The notes under the pieces: generated by a model
Databases searched by the model: none
What the model was told of the DNA's origin: nothing
Seen by the model: the letters and a program-made list of their open reading frames with translations, nothing else
DNA from: Comamonadaceae bacterium
GTDB lineage: Bacteria > Pseudomonadota > Gammaproteobacteria > Burkholderiales > Burkholderiaceae_C
Reading direction: 5' to 3'
DNA length: 64,000 nucleotides
Assembly: GCA_947442105.1 (NCBI GenBank)
Contig: CANEVH010000011.1
Coordinates: forward strand, 17,524 to 81,523
Shown here: piece after piece, positions 44,732 through 52,417 of the stretch
Layout of the letters: each line of letters starts with the position of its first letter
Numbering within the stretch: position 1 is the first letter of the stretch
Position numbers and translations under genes: made by a program

Positions 44732-45474
44732 CACTGAAGATGGCCGCACGCACCCTGGCTGCGATGGTGGTCACGTCCGTAGTGGCCCTCCATGTGCAGG
44801 CGGCCGGTGTTGCCGTGGTGCCGCTTTCATCGGCGACGACAGATCAGCCGCCCGCCCCATGGCGCGTAGTTGGGATTCCGGGCGGGAAAATTCCGATCAC
44901 CCGCTTTGCGATGGCAGATGTCGATGGGCGCAAAGTGTTACGCGTAGCAGCGCTTCAGTCTTATGGCAATCTGGTACACGATCTGCCATCGGGCGCGACC
45001 GCCACCGGCTTGCGGTTGACCTGGCGATGGCGGCTTGAGGTAGCGCTTCAAGGGGCAGACCTGTACTCGCGTCAGGGCGACGACAGTCCTCTCAAGGTGT
45101 GCGTTTTGTTTGACATGCCACTTGACAAGCTAGGTCTGATAGAACGCAACCTGTTGCGCATGGCACGCGTCGCCAGCGCTGAGAAATTGCCGTCTGCCAC
45201 GCTGTGCTACGTGTGGGACGACAATTTGAATCCGTCAACCATGCTGCCCAACGCGTATACGTCGCGTGTGCGCATGATTGTGACCACAAGCGGCCATCAG
45301 CATTTGGGGCAGTGGATCGCGCAATCGCGCGACCTCGCTGCTGACTTTCGGCAGGCGTTTGGTGCGGAAAGTGACGCCTTGCCTCCGCTGCTGGCAATCC
45401 TGGTAGGGGGTGACGCCGACAATACCGGCGGTCACAGCCTGGGCTATGTTGACGATGTCCGGCTGGAACCCTGA
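44728..45474 (+). CDS. DUF3047 exported protein
   Basis: 248 residues. A short signal-like N-terminus (hydrophobic to residue 24, ending HVQA) is followed by a beta-rich DUF3047 domain (PWRVVGIPGGKIPITRFAM, LRLTWRWRLE, CVLFDMPLDKL, SATLCYVWDDNLNPS, LGYVDDVRL). GTG 44728 overlaps the ynjF stop (GTGA); an ATG at 44740 would also work. It ends the plus-strand ynj-like operon, converging with DUF547. Function unknown. Confidence 0.83.
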   Translation: MTLKMAARTLAAMVVTSVVALHVQAAGVAVVPLSSATTDQPPAPWRVVGIPGGKIPITRFAMADVDGRKVLRVAALQSYGNLVHDLPSGATATGLRLTWRWRLEVALQGADLYSRQGDDSPLKVCVLFDMPLDKLGLIERNLLRMARVASAEKLPSATLCYVWDDNLNPSTMLPNAYTSRVRMIVTTSGHQHLGQWIAQSRDLAADFRQAFGAESDALPPLLAILVGGDADNTGGHSLGYVDDVRLEP

Positions 45475-45522
45475 TTCAGAAAGTCGCAAGCTAATTGAGC
45501 GCCGGAACAACCACGGACAACA

Positions 45523-46347
45523 TCAGGGCTTGCCGCCCTTGGCAGACCCACTGACGCCATTGAGTCGCCAGTCGTAGTCCAAAAACTCGATGTCAAGTTG
45601 GCCTGCTGCCAGCCCACTGGCCACGTCAGCATTCAGCGCCAAAGCTTCGCGGTAGAGCGCCAAAAACTGAGCCAAGGTGTTGGCGCCGCGCCATCCTTTT
45701 TCAAAGTCTGACCGGTACCATTTGAAAATGCTCGACACCTTGAGCACGTCAGACGCAAGGCGGTTGCGCGTTCGGTCAGATAAAAACATCTGCGTCGACT
45801 CCTCCAGCTGCGCGTTCAAACGATCGGCCACATAGGCTTCCTTGCGCAGCGCCGGACAACCAATGCTGGCACAGTTCACCGCAAAATGAATGCGCGGATC
45901 GTTGTAGCGACCAGAGCCGCGAATCAGGCCATGCTCGATATCGTCGAGCGACCGGGTTTCGCCCAGCAAGGGGATGAAGCGCTTTTTCCAGGGTGATTGA
46001 ATGAATGAGCCCACATCTTTGATGGACTTGATGCCTGGGTAGCCGGTGAGCACTGCCTCTACCGTCCAGGCGTTGTAGGCATTGATCAAGAACGCCAGTT
46101 GCGCCGGGTTGCTCCAGCGGTCAAACTCCGGCCGCGTTACTTTGGCGGTGTTGTCCAGAACGGTTTGAAGGGAGACGCGTTCCACCTTGAACCCGTCGTA
46201 ATCCACTTCGGTGGCTTGCCCACCAAGCAGTAATTGCACATGTTTTTTGAGCAGTGTGTCCCATGCGGCACTGTCAAACCCCTGTGTCTGGGCTTGCGCG
46301 GTCAAACTTGCTAACAGGCACAGCGCAAGAAAAATCCTTTTAAGCAT
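45523..46347 (-). CDS. DUF547 exported protein
   Basis: 274 residues. A signal peptide (LKRIFLALCLLASLTAQA) precedes a DUF547 domain: RWSNPAQLAFLINAYNAWTVEAVL, DDIEHGLIRG, DPRIHFAVNCASIGCPALR, with a conserved HFAVNCAS-GCP pattern that carries the His/Cys set of a putative transglutaminase-like fold. The role is unknown. ATG at 46345-46347 is used because it begins the signal. It lies five bases from the FAD-oxidoreductase stop, so the two are co-transcribed. Confidence 0.86.
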   Translation of the reverse strand: MLKRIFLALCLLASLTAQAQTQGFDSAAWDTLLKKHVQLLLGGQATEVDYDGFKVERVSLQTVLDNTAKVTRPEFDRWSNPAQLAFLINAYNAWTVEAVLTGYPGIKSIKDVGSFIQSPWKKRFIPLLGETRSLDDIEHGLIRGSGRYNDPRIHFAVNCASIGCPALRKEAYVADRLNAQLEESTQMFLSDRTRNRLASDVLKVSSIFKWYRSDFEKGWRGANTLAQFLALYREALALNADVASGLAAGQLDIEFLDYDWRLNGVSGSAKGGKP

Positions 46348-46352
46348 CTCCG

Positions 46353-48503
46353 TTAGCCCCGCTTCCAGGCATGGAACCGCCCTAGCAGGCTCAGCACTTT
46401 TTGAGGTGCATGCGCGCGCTTCCATTCGCCTGCCGCGTACTTGTTGGCCTCTGCCAGCGTGGGGTAGGTGTGGATGGTGCCCAAAATCTTGTTCAGGCCC
46501 AGCCCGTGCTTCATCGCCAGCACAAATTCGGCCAGCAAATCAGCGGCGTGTTCGCCGACGATGGTCACACCCAGAATGCGGTCTTTGCCCGGCACCGTCA
46601 GCACTTTGACAAAGCCGTGCGCCGTGCCATCGGCAATGGCGCGATCCAGCTCGTCCATGCCGTATTGGGTGACTTCATACGGAATGTTCTTTTCCTTGGC
46701 ATCCTGCTCGTTGAGACCCACGCGCGCCACCTCGGGTTCAATAAAAGTCGCCCACGGCACCACCGAATAGTCCACCTTGAACTTCTTGTAGTCGCCAAAC
46801 AAGGCGTTCACAGCCGCGTACCACGCCATGTGAGCGGCCGTGTGGGTAAATTGGTAGGGCCCAGCCACGTCGCCTGCCGCGTAGATATTGGGGTACAGCG
46901 TTTCCAGATAGTCGTTTACCGCGACGGTACGTTGGGTGGGAATGCCCAAATCTTCCAGCCCATACCCTTGCAAACGGGCCACGCGGCCAACGGCGCACAG
47001 CAGGGCATCAAACTCGATGCGTTTTTCAACCCCCTGGTGCTCGACCACGATGAATTTGCGCGCTCCCTCGCGTTCGCAGCGCAAGGCTTTGTGACCGGTC
47101 AGCACCTCGATGCCATCGCGGGTCAGCGCGTCGCGGGCCAAGTCCGAAACCTCCCTGTCTTCACGAACCATGATGCGCGGCGCCATCTCGATTTGGCTGA
47201 CCTGCGAACCCAGTCGGGCAAAGCTCTGTGCCAACTCGCAGCCAATGGGGCCGCCCCCCAACACGACCAGACGCGGCGGTGGCGCATCAAGTTGGGCGAA
47301 TTCGTCCCACAGCGTGTCGCTGGTGACATAGCCCACGTCATCCAGCCCAGGCAGGGGCGGCACGAAGGGGCGGGCACCCGCCGCAATCACGATAGCGCGG
47401 GTGGTCAGCCGCTGAACGGCGCCGCTGTTTAACTTGATTTCTACGGTCCAGGGGTCGATGATTTTGGCGTAACCCTCTAGCACTTCCACGCCAAGTTCGG
47501 TGTAGCGCTCCACGCTGTCGTGCGGCGCCACAGTAGCAATAACCTTGTGCACCCGGGCCATGATCTTGCTGAAACTGAACTGGGGATCGACCGCGCTCAA
47601 GCCATAGTTTTCGGCATGGCGCATTTGGTGGGCCACGCGGGCCGACTTGATCAGGGCCTTGCTTGGCACGCAACCATAGTTCAGGCAGTCACCGCCCATC
47701 TTGTGCGCTTCGACCAGCGTCACCTTGGCTTTCACCGCCGCCGCAATGTACGAGGTGACCAAGCCTGCGGCGCCGCCGCCAATGACCACCAGATTGCGGT
47801 CAAAGGTTTTAGGACGCTGCCATTTGGCATAGACGCGGCGACTCTGCAGAAAGTTCATGAACTTTTTAGCCAGTATGGGGAACACGCCGAGCAACGCAAA
47901 CGAAAGCAGAAGGCCGGGCGACACAATGCCCGACAAGCTGGTAATTTGGGCCAACTGGGTACCAGCGTTGACGTAAACCAGGGTGCCCGCCAACATGCCC
48001 AACTGGCTCACCCAGTAGTAGCTCAGGGTACGCACCGGCGTCAAACCCATGAGCAAATTCACCAGAAAGAAAGGAAAGATCGGCACCAGCCGCAGCGTGA
48101 ACAGGTACAGCACGCCATCCTTGGCCATGCCCTCGTTGATCGCTTTGAGCCTATCCCCAAAACGCCGTTGAATAGCATCGCGCAGCACATAGCGCGACGC
48201 CAAAAACGCCAAGGTGGCTCCGATGCTTGACGCAAACGACACAATGACAGTGCCCACAGAAAGGCCAAACAACGCACCAGCCGCCAGCGTCAGGATGACT
48301 GCGCCCGGCAGCGACAAGGCCGTGACCACGACATAGACCGCAATGAAAGCAAACGCGACGCCCCAGGGCGATGCCACACGCTGTGTCTCAAACTGTCCCA
48401 GGCTGGCTTTCATGCCCTCAAGGGTCAAATACTGATTCACATCCAGCGCGAAGAATCCAAACACCAGCAATGCAGCAGTGGCAAGAATCAATATTTTTTT
48501 CAT
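46353..48503 (-). CDS. VTT-domain/FAD-dependent pyridine nucleotide-disulfide oxidoreductase fusion
   Basis: 716 residues. The first 230 residues contain membrane helices of a TVP38/VTT (DedA-like) domain. The rest is a dihydrolipoamide dehydrogenase/mercuric reductase type enzyme: FAD site VIGGGAAGLVTSYIAAAV (about 240), redox pair in GGDCLNYGCVPSKAL (about 271-285; Cys-x4-Cys), NAD site VVLGGGPIGCELAQSF (about 408), and the C-terminal dimerisation domain with HTYPTLAE. It may couple quinone or thiol redox chemistry to the membrane. It lies directly upstream of DUF547. Confidence 0.88.
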   Translation of the reverse strand: MKKILILATAALLVFGFFALDVNQYLTLEGMKASLGQFETQRVASPWGVAFAFIAVYVVVTALSLPGAVILTLAAGALFGLSVGTVIVSFASSIGATLAFLASRYVLRDAIQRRFGDRLKAINEGMAKDGVLYLFTLRLVPIFPFFLVNLLMGLTPVRTLSYYWVSQLGMLAGTLVYVNAGTQLAQITSLSGIVSPGLLLSFALLGVFPILAKKFMNFLQSRRVYAKWQRPKTFDRNLVVIGGGAAGLVTSYIAAAVKAKVTLVEAHKMGGDCLNYGCVPSKALIKSARVAHQMRHAENYGLSAVDPQFSFSKIMARVHKVIATVAPHDSVERYTELGVEVLEGYAKIIDPWTVEIKLNSGAVQRLTTRAIVIAAGARPFVPPLPGLDDVGYVTSDTLWDEFAQLDAPPPRLVVLGGGPIGCELAQSFARLGSQVSQIEMAPRIMVREDREVSDLARDALTRDGIEVLTGHKALRCEREGARKFIVVEHQGVEKRIEFDALLCAVGRVARLQGYGLEDLGIPTQRTVAVNDYLETLYPNIYAAGDVAGPYQFTHTAAHMAWYAAVNALFGDYKKFKVDYSVVPWATFIEPEVARVGLNEQDAKEKNIPYEVTQYGMDELDRAIADGTAHGFVKVLTVPGKDRILGVTIVGEHAADLLAEFVLAMKHGLGLNKILGTIHTYPTLAEANKYAAGEWKRAHAPQKVLSLLGRFHAWKRG

Positions 48504-48636
48504 GGAGGGGGCCAGACTTTCGTATTAGTTTCAATCATGTTAGTTGAAAGAAATATTATTTTTAATTTATTTGTAGATCGAGTGGACGCGGGCTTCCAGT
48601 TTTGCACAGGCATGTGGACTGCAGCCCCCACCCCCC

Positions 48637-50331
48637 TCACGCAAAAAACCCATGCAAATACCACTGCGCCCGCGCCTCCTGCGCTGCCTGCGGGTCGCCA
48701 TCGCCGCCCCGCCCGCCCAAGCGGTCGCAGTAAATCCACAACAGGCCGTGGCGCTGGCTGCGGGCGATGAAGTAGTCGCGCAGCGCCGGTGTCTCGCCTT
48801 CTAGCCAACCCGCCTCCAGCCGCTGCGGGCCAACCAGCAAATCCAGCGGGCCATGGAATTGGGGCTGTGCGTGCTGCACCGGCAGGCTTTGCGGCGTGGC
48901 CAGCAGCCAGTTGGGGTAGAGCGCGCCGGGCGCGGGCGATGACGGCAAGTCGGCAATGGGGCTGGCCACTGGGGCCGCACCCCACGTGCCCTTGTTGCCT
49001 ACGCGCTGCGCGGCAGCGTCTTCGGCACCTGGGGCTGCGCAGGGCCGCCAGTGCTGCATGCGCTCAGGCCGGTGGTCGGCCTGGGTGCTGGCGCACAGCA
49101 CCTGCTCGGGCCCCAGGCGGGCGGCCACGCGTTCCAGCATGTGGTGCAGGCTGTCGCCGCTGCGCACATCGTCCACCAACAGGCTGTGGCTTTCGCCCGA
49201 GAGCGGCTGGGTGGCCAGGGTGCGCAGGCGCAAATACAGCACCGGGGCGGGCAACACCACGCGCGCCAACTGTTCGGCCAGCAGGCGCTCCAGGTGGCGC
49301 AGGTCTTGGGTGGCGTGGGCGGTGCGCAGCTCCAGCCGGCCATAGCCGCTGGCGTCGTGGTGGGCATCCAAGTGCAGCGCGTTGGATCGTCGCGCATCCA
49401 GCTCCCAGCGCAGCTCTAGTGCCAGCACGCCGCGCTGGCGCGCGCGCAGCCATTCCAGCAACTGCGCCAGCAAGCGGCGCGCGCCAAACAGCAGCGCCGG
49501 GGCCGTGTCCACCTGCGCGGCCAGCTCCAGCGGCGCGTCAAACACCTCGGGCAGGTGCAGCCAGGGATAGACCTCGGGGCACAAGCCATAGGCCTGGTCC
49601 AGCGCGGCCAACAGCTCGGCGCCAAAGCGGCGCGCCACGCCCGCGCGCGGCAAGGCGCGCAGCTGGCCCCAGGTGCGGCAGCCTAGGCGCTCCAAGGTGG
49701 GCACGTGGGCGCGGGCGGCGGCCAGGGCCATCAGCGGCAAGGCGTCGGCGGATAACGTGTCGCTTTGCATGCGCAGGCCCAGGCTGTCCAAGTCCGCAGG
49801 CCCTGGCTTGCTAGCACGCTCGGCCCCGGGCTTGCCGCTGGGCGCGCCACCAGATGCGCCCGCACGCCTGCCTTTGCCGGTGGCCTCAGATGTGGCCTCC
49901 CGTGTGGCTTTACCCGCACCCGCTTCCACAAGCGCAGGGGCAACACCATGCGCCGCCCCGTGGGTCACCCCCCACAAGCGCCCCAGCGCCACCAGCGCCG
50001 TTGCACCCTGCGCACAAAGCAGCGGCGCCAGCACAGGAAGCAGCAGCTTGTGCAGCAAGGCGCTGCGCCCGCCAAACAGGCGCTCGCTGGCCGATGTTTC
50101 GAGCACCAGCGCGCCGTCCAACTGCGCCACCCAGGGCGTGAGCTGCAGGGCGCGCCAGGCCAGCGCGGCAAGGGGATCGGTCACCGTGGTGCCTGCGCCA
50201 AGCGCGGGCTCCAGCGGCGGCGCGGCCAGGCGCAGCGCCAGCCAGTGGGGCGGCAGGTGCGGCCTGACGGCAGCGCCCGGCTGGGGTGCGTCCTGGTTTG
50301 CGCCTTGGTTTGCGCGCTGTTGCGTAGCCAT
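48637..50331 (-). CDS. imuB: ImuB, inactive Y-family polymerase-like mutagenesis protein
   Basis: 564 residues. It resembles DinB/UmuC proteins without the catalytic acidic residues and normally carries a beta-clamp binding motif near the C-terminus; it acts as the hub of the ImuA-ImuB-DnaE2 mutasome. Recognisable are PPHWLALRLAAPPLEP at the N-terminus and the C-terminal DYFIARSQRHGLLWIYCDRL. An insert of about 55 Ala/Gly/Lys/Thr-rich residues (about 150-205, with repeated EAT) interrupts the little-finger region. ATG at 50329-50331 fits. It is 10 bases from imuA. No dnaE2 is present next to it in this window. Two decayed copies lie at 34490 and 40020. Confidence 0.88.
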   Translation of the reverse strand: MATQQRANQGANQDAPQPGAAVRPHLPPHWLALRLAAPPLEPALGAGTTVTDPLAALAWRALQLTPWVAQLDGALVLETSASERLFGGRSALLHKLLLPVLAPLLCAQGATALVALGRLWGVTHGAAHGVAPALVEAGAGKATREATSEATGKGRRAGASGGAPSGKPGAERASKPGPADLDSLGLRMQSDTLSADALPLMALAAARAHVPTLERLGCRTWGQLRALPRAGVARRFGAELLAALDQAYGLCPEVYPWLHLPEVFDAPLELAAQVDTAPALLFGARRLLAQLLEWLRARQRGVLALELRWELDARRSNALHLDAHHDASGYGRLELRTAHATQDLRHLERLLAEQLARVVLPAPVLYLRLRTLATQPLSGESHSLLVDDVRSGDSLHHMLERVAARLGPEQVLCASTQADHRPERMQHWRPCAAPGAEDAAAQRVGNKGTWGAAPVASPIADLPSSPAPGALYPNWLLATPQSLPVQHAQPQFHGPLDLLVGPQRLEAGWLEGETPALRDYFIARSQRHGLLWIYCDRLGGRGGDGDPQAAQEARAQWYLHGFFA

Positions 50332-50341
50332 GGCAAGCGTT

Positions 50342-51289
50342 TTACAGGCTGCGGGTGGCGATACGGCTGCGCGTGCGGTCTTGGGGCAGACGGTGAACCG
50401 GTAGCCGAATGGCCGTCGGGAGGACCGCCGAGGCGGCTGTGTTCGTGGCCGTGTGGGTGGGAGAAGGTGCCGCTTGCGGCCTAAGTTCAGGCTGTTGCAG
50501 TGTGGCCGCCGCCAACAACTGGCCCAGCGCGGGCGCGCGGGCTGCCAGGTGCAAGGGGTTTTCGAGCGGCGGGCCACGGCGCTTGAGCAGGTCAATGCAC
50601 AAGCCGCCATCGGCATCAGCCGACAAGAACAGACGCAGAACGGCGGGCGAGGCGTCTTGGCGGGCCTGGTCGCTGCGCATCACGAAGAGCAGCTTGTGGT
50701 GTTCGGCGGCCGCCAGTTGCAAGCGGCGTAGCTGGTCGGCGCGCGCCTGCGGCAGCCAGGCCAGCACCGCGTCCACCGGGGCGCAGCGCAGCGCCTGTTC
50801 GGTGGCCCACAAGGGCGTGGCGCTGGCCCGCTGGGCGGATGCCCCTCTAGCCACAACAGGCCCCGACCCCGACCCCGACGACGGCAGTTTGAACCACAGC
50901 AAGCGCCGCGCCGCCACACCTTGGGCGGCCAGCGCGGGCGCAAAAGGCAGGTGCGGCGGCGCCACCAGCACCACCGGCCCCACGCCACAGCAGGCCAGCG
51001 CCGGGGCCAGCAAGCGCCATTCGTTGTGCACGCCCGGCGCTTGCAACAGCTCGGTCAGCGCGCCCACCGGCCAGCCGCCGCCGGGCAAGTGGGCATCGAG
51101 CAGCGCATCACCCGTGGCTACCGTGCGCTGGGGCGCCAGCGCCAGGGCATGGGCGCGCCAAACGTCGGCGTGCAAACTGTCCAGGGCGCCCAGAGAGTCC
51201 TGGACCTCCTGTGCGTCCAACACGCCCAGGTCCCCAACGCCAGACGCACTGGTGTCAAAAAACGCAGGGAAGGCTAGTTGGGCGACCAT
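50342..51289 (-). CDS. imuA: ImuA, SOS mutagenesis protein (RecA-like)
   Basis: 315 residues. A RecA-like fold without a complete Walker A; LPGGGWPVGALTELLQAPGV (about 68-87) and the segment RLQLAAAEHHKLLFVMRS match the ImuA/SulA-like family. It regulates the mutasome with ImuB. An extended C-terminus (about 265-315) is Thr/Ala/Arg-rich. A perfect LexA box starts 12 bases upstream of the ATG. imuA and imuB form one SOS operon. Confidence 0.88.
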   Translation of the reverse strand: MVAQLAFPAFFDTSASGVGDLGVLDAQEVQDSLGALDSLHADVWRAHALALAPQRTVATGDALLDAHLPGGGWPVGALTELLQAPGVHNEWRLLAPALACCGVGPVVLVAPPHLPFAPALAAQGVAARRLLWFKLPSSGSGSGPVVARGASAQRASATPLWATEQALRCAPVDAVLAWLPQARADQLRRLQLAAAEHHKLLFVMRSDQARQDASPAVLRLFLSADADGGLCIDLLKRRGPPLENPLHLAARAPALGQLLAAATLQQPELRPQAAPSPTHTATNTAASAVLPTAIRLPVHRLPQDRTRSRIATRSL

Positions 51290-51300
51290 TTTTGCATGAC

Positions 51301-51320
51301 TACTGTTTAAAAAAACAGTA
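51301..51320. promoter_or_regulatory. LexA (SOS) box upstream of imuA
   Basis: TACTGTTTAAAAAAACAGTA contains CTGT-N8-ACAG flanked by TA and is close to a perfect dyad. It lies 12 bases before the imuA start on the minus strand, so LexA would repress imuAB until DNA damage. The HNH gene beyond it is read in the same direction. Confidence 0.93.
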
Positions 51321-51381
51321 TACGGCAGGCCACTTTTTGCTGCACCGCCTGCACGCAGCAGGCAGGCACGGGGTTGGGTGC

Positions 51382-51609
51382 CTAGTCTGGCGCCACCGTT
51401 TTGGCGTGCCTGCGGTGGTTGCAGGCGGCGTGGCTGATGGCCAGGTTGTCTTGGTGGCTGCTACCGCCCTCGCTTTGGGGGCGGATGTGTTCTAGCGTGG
51501 CCTCAGGGGGCGCAACATGCTGGCCGCACACCCAGCACGGCACCACGCCGTGGAGCTGGCGGGCCACGGTTTGGTAGATTTTGTGACGGGTCAGGGCGAG
51601 ACGGCTCAT
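51382..51609 (-). CDS. Small HNH endonuclease-family protein
   Basis: 75 residues. It carries CWVCG (first metal/thiol pair), then LEHIRPQSEGGSSHQDNLAISHAACNHRR, which includes the HNH pattern H-x-N-x-H with a second Cys (AACN). The size is minimal for an HNH domain. It could be a homing-type or restriction-linked nuclease or a toxin; nothing indicates which. Its stop is about 60 bases from the LexA box, toward imuA. Confidence 0.8.
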   Translation of the reverse strand: MSRLALTRHKIYQTVARQLHGVVPCWVCGQHVAPPEATLEHIRPQSEGGSSHQDNLAISHAACNHRRHAKTVAPD

Positions 51610-51630
51610 GGTGTAAAAAATGGGGAGATC

Positions 51631-51652
51631 GACGGTAAAAGGACGGTAAAAG
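51631..51652 (+). repeat. Tandem pair GACGGTAAAAG
   Basis: The 11-base unit GACGGTAAAAG occurs twice head to tail, between the HNH gene and the toxin-antitoxin promoter. Possible regulatory site; function unknown. Confidence 0.7.
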
Positions 51653-51677
51653 AGCCCTGCTCGCTGCTATGGCGCTA

Positions 51678-51715
51678 TTGCGATCAAGGGACAATAGATA
51701 TATACCACTTAGTGG
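51678..51715 (+). promoter_or_regulatory. Promoter/operator region of the RelE-type toxin-antitoxin operon
   Basis: A possible -35 TTGCGA (51678-51683) and AT-rich -10 region (51696-51706) precede the palindrome CCACTTAGTGG (51705-51715), 11 bases before the toxin ATG. This is where a HigA-type antitoxin would bind. No direct proof. Confidence 0.45.
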
Positions 51716-51726
51716 CACAATAAAGC

Positions 51727-52110
51727 ATGAGACGTGTGTTTAAAACCCGCTATTTCACGCGCTGGATGCGCAAGACTGCCCTCAGCGACGACGCACTCTG
51801 CACTGCAGTTGCGGAAATGGCACAAGGCTTGGTCGATGCGGACTTGGGCGGCGGCATTGTCAAAAAACGCGTCGGACTTGCTGGTCGCGGCAAACGCGCA
51901 GGGGCCCGAACCTTGCTTGCCACCAACAAAGGAAACCGGTGGTTTTTTGTTTACGGGTTTGAAAAAAATGATCGCACCAATATTTCGGACGACGAACTAG
52001 AAGCGCTGAAAGACGTGGCCGAGCAACTATTGGCCAGAACCGGCAAACAACTGAATGACGCCACAAACGACGGATCTTTGACGGAGATATGCCATGACCC
52101 AAAAATCTAA
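51727..52110 (+). CDS. RelE-family toxin (PF06296-like)
   Basis: 127 residues. FKTRYFTRWMRKTALSDDALCTAVAEMAQG, GGGIVKKRVGLAGRGKRAGARTLLA, and GNRWFFVYGFEKNDRTNI are the wording of RelE-type toxins whose partner is a HigA/Xre antitoxin. It probably cleaves mRNA. It is followed by its antitoxin, starting 17 bases before its stop, i.e. the toxin-first (HigBA-like) order. Start ATG 51727. Confidence 0.85.
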   Translation: MRRVFKTRYFTRWMRKTALSDDALCTAVAEMAQGLVDADLGGGIVKKRVGLAGRGKRAGARTLLATNKGNRWFFVYGFEKNDRTNISDDELEALKDVAEQLLARTGKQLNDATNDGSLTEICHDPKI

Positions 52111-52417
52111 GGCCAAGAGTCCCATTTTTGAAGCTGTCCACGAAACAGCAAGCGATTTGCATCGCTTGGGTTTCATTGACAAGCGGAAAATGCGCAAATT
52201 CGATGCACTTTGTCTGGACCCCATCCCCGCCTACGACAGCGAAAAAATTCGCGCCTTGCGGAACCACCTTCAACTCAGCCAGGCAGTTCTGGCGTCTGTG
52301 CTCAACACCAGCCTGTCCACCGTGCGCAAGTGGGAAGTAGGCGACAAGCACCCCAGCGGTCCATCGCTCAAGCTGCTCAATCTCTTGGACCGCAAGGGCC
52401 TAGAGGCGGTCATTTGA
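52094..52417 (+). CDS. HigA/Xre-type antitoxin
   Basis: 107 residues. The helix-turn-helix domain at about 54-95 reads IRALRNHLQLSQAVLASVLNTSLSTVRKWE then KHPSGPSLKLLNLL, typical of HigA antitoxins. It neutralises the upstream toxin and represses the operon. Its TGA shares TGA/TTG bases with the recC start (TTG 52414), a four-base overlap, so recC may be translated from the toxin-antitoxin transcript. Confidence 0.87.
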   Translation: MTQKSKAKSPIFEAVHETASDLHRLGFIDKRKMRKFDALCLDPIPAYDSEKIRALRNHLQLSQAVLASVLNTSLSTVRKWEVGDKHPSGPSLKLLNLLDRKGLEAVI

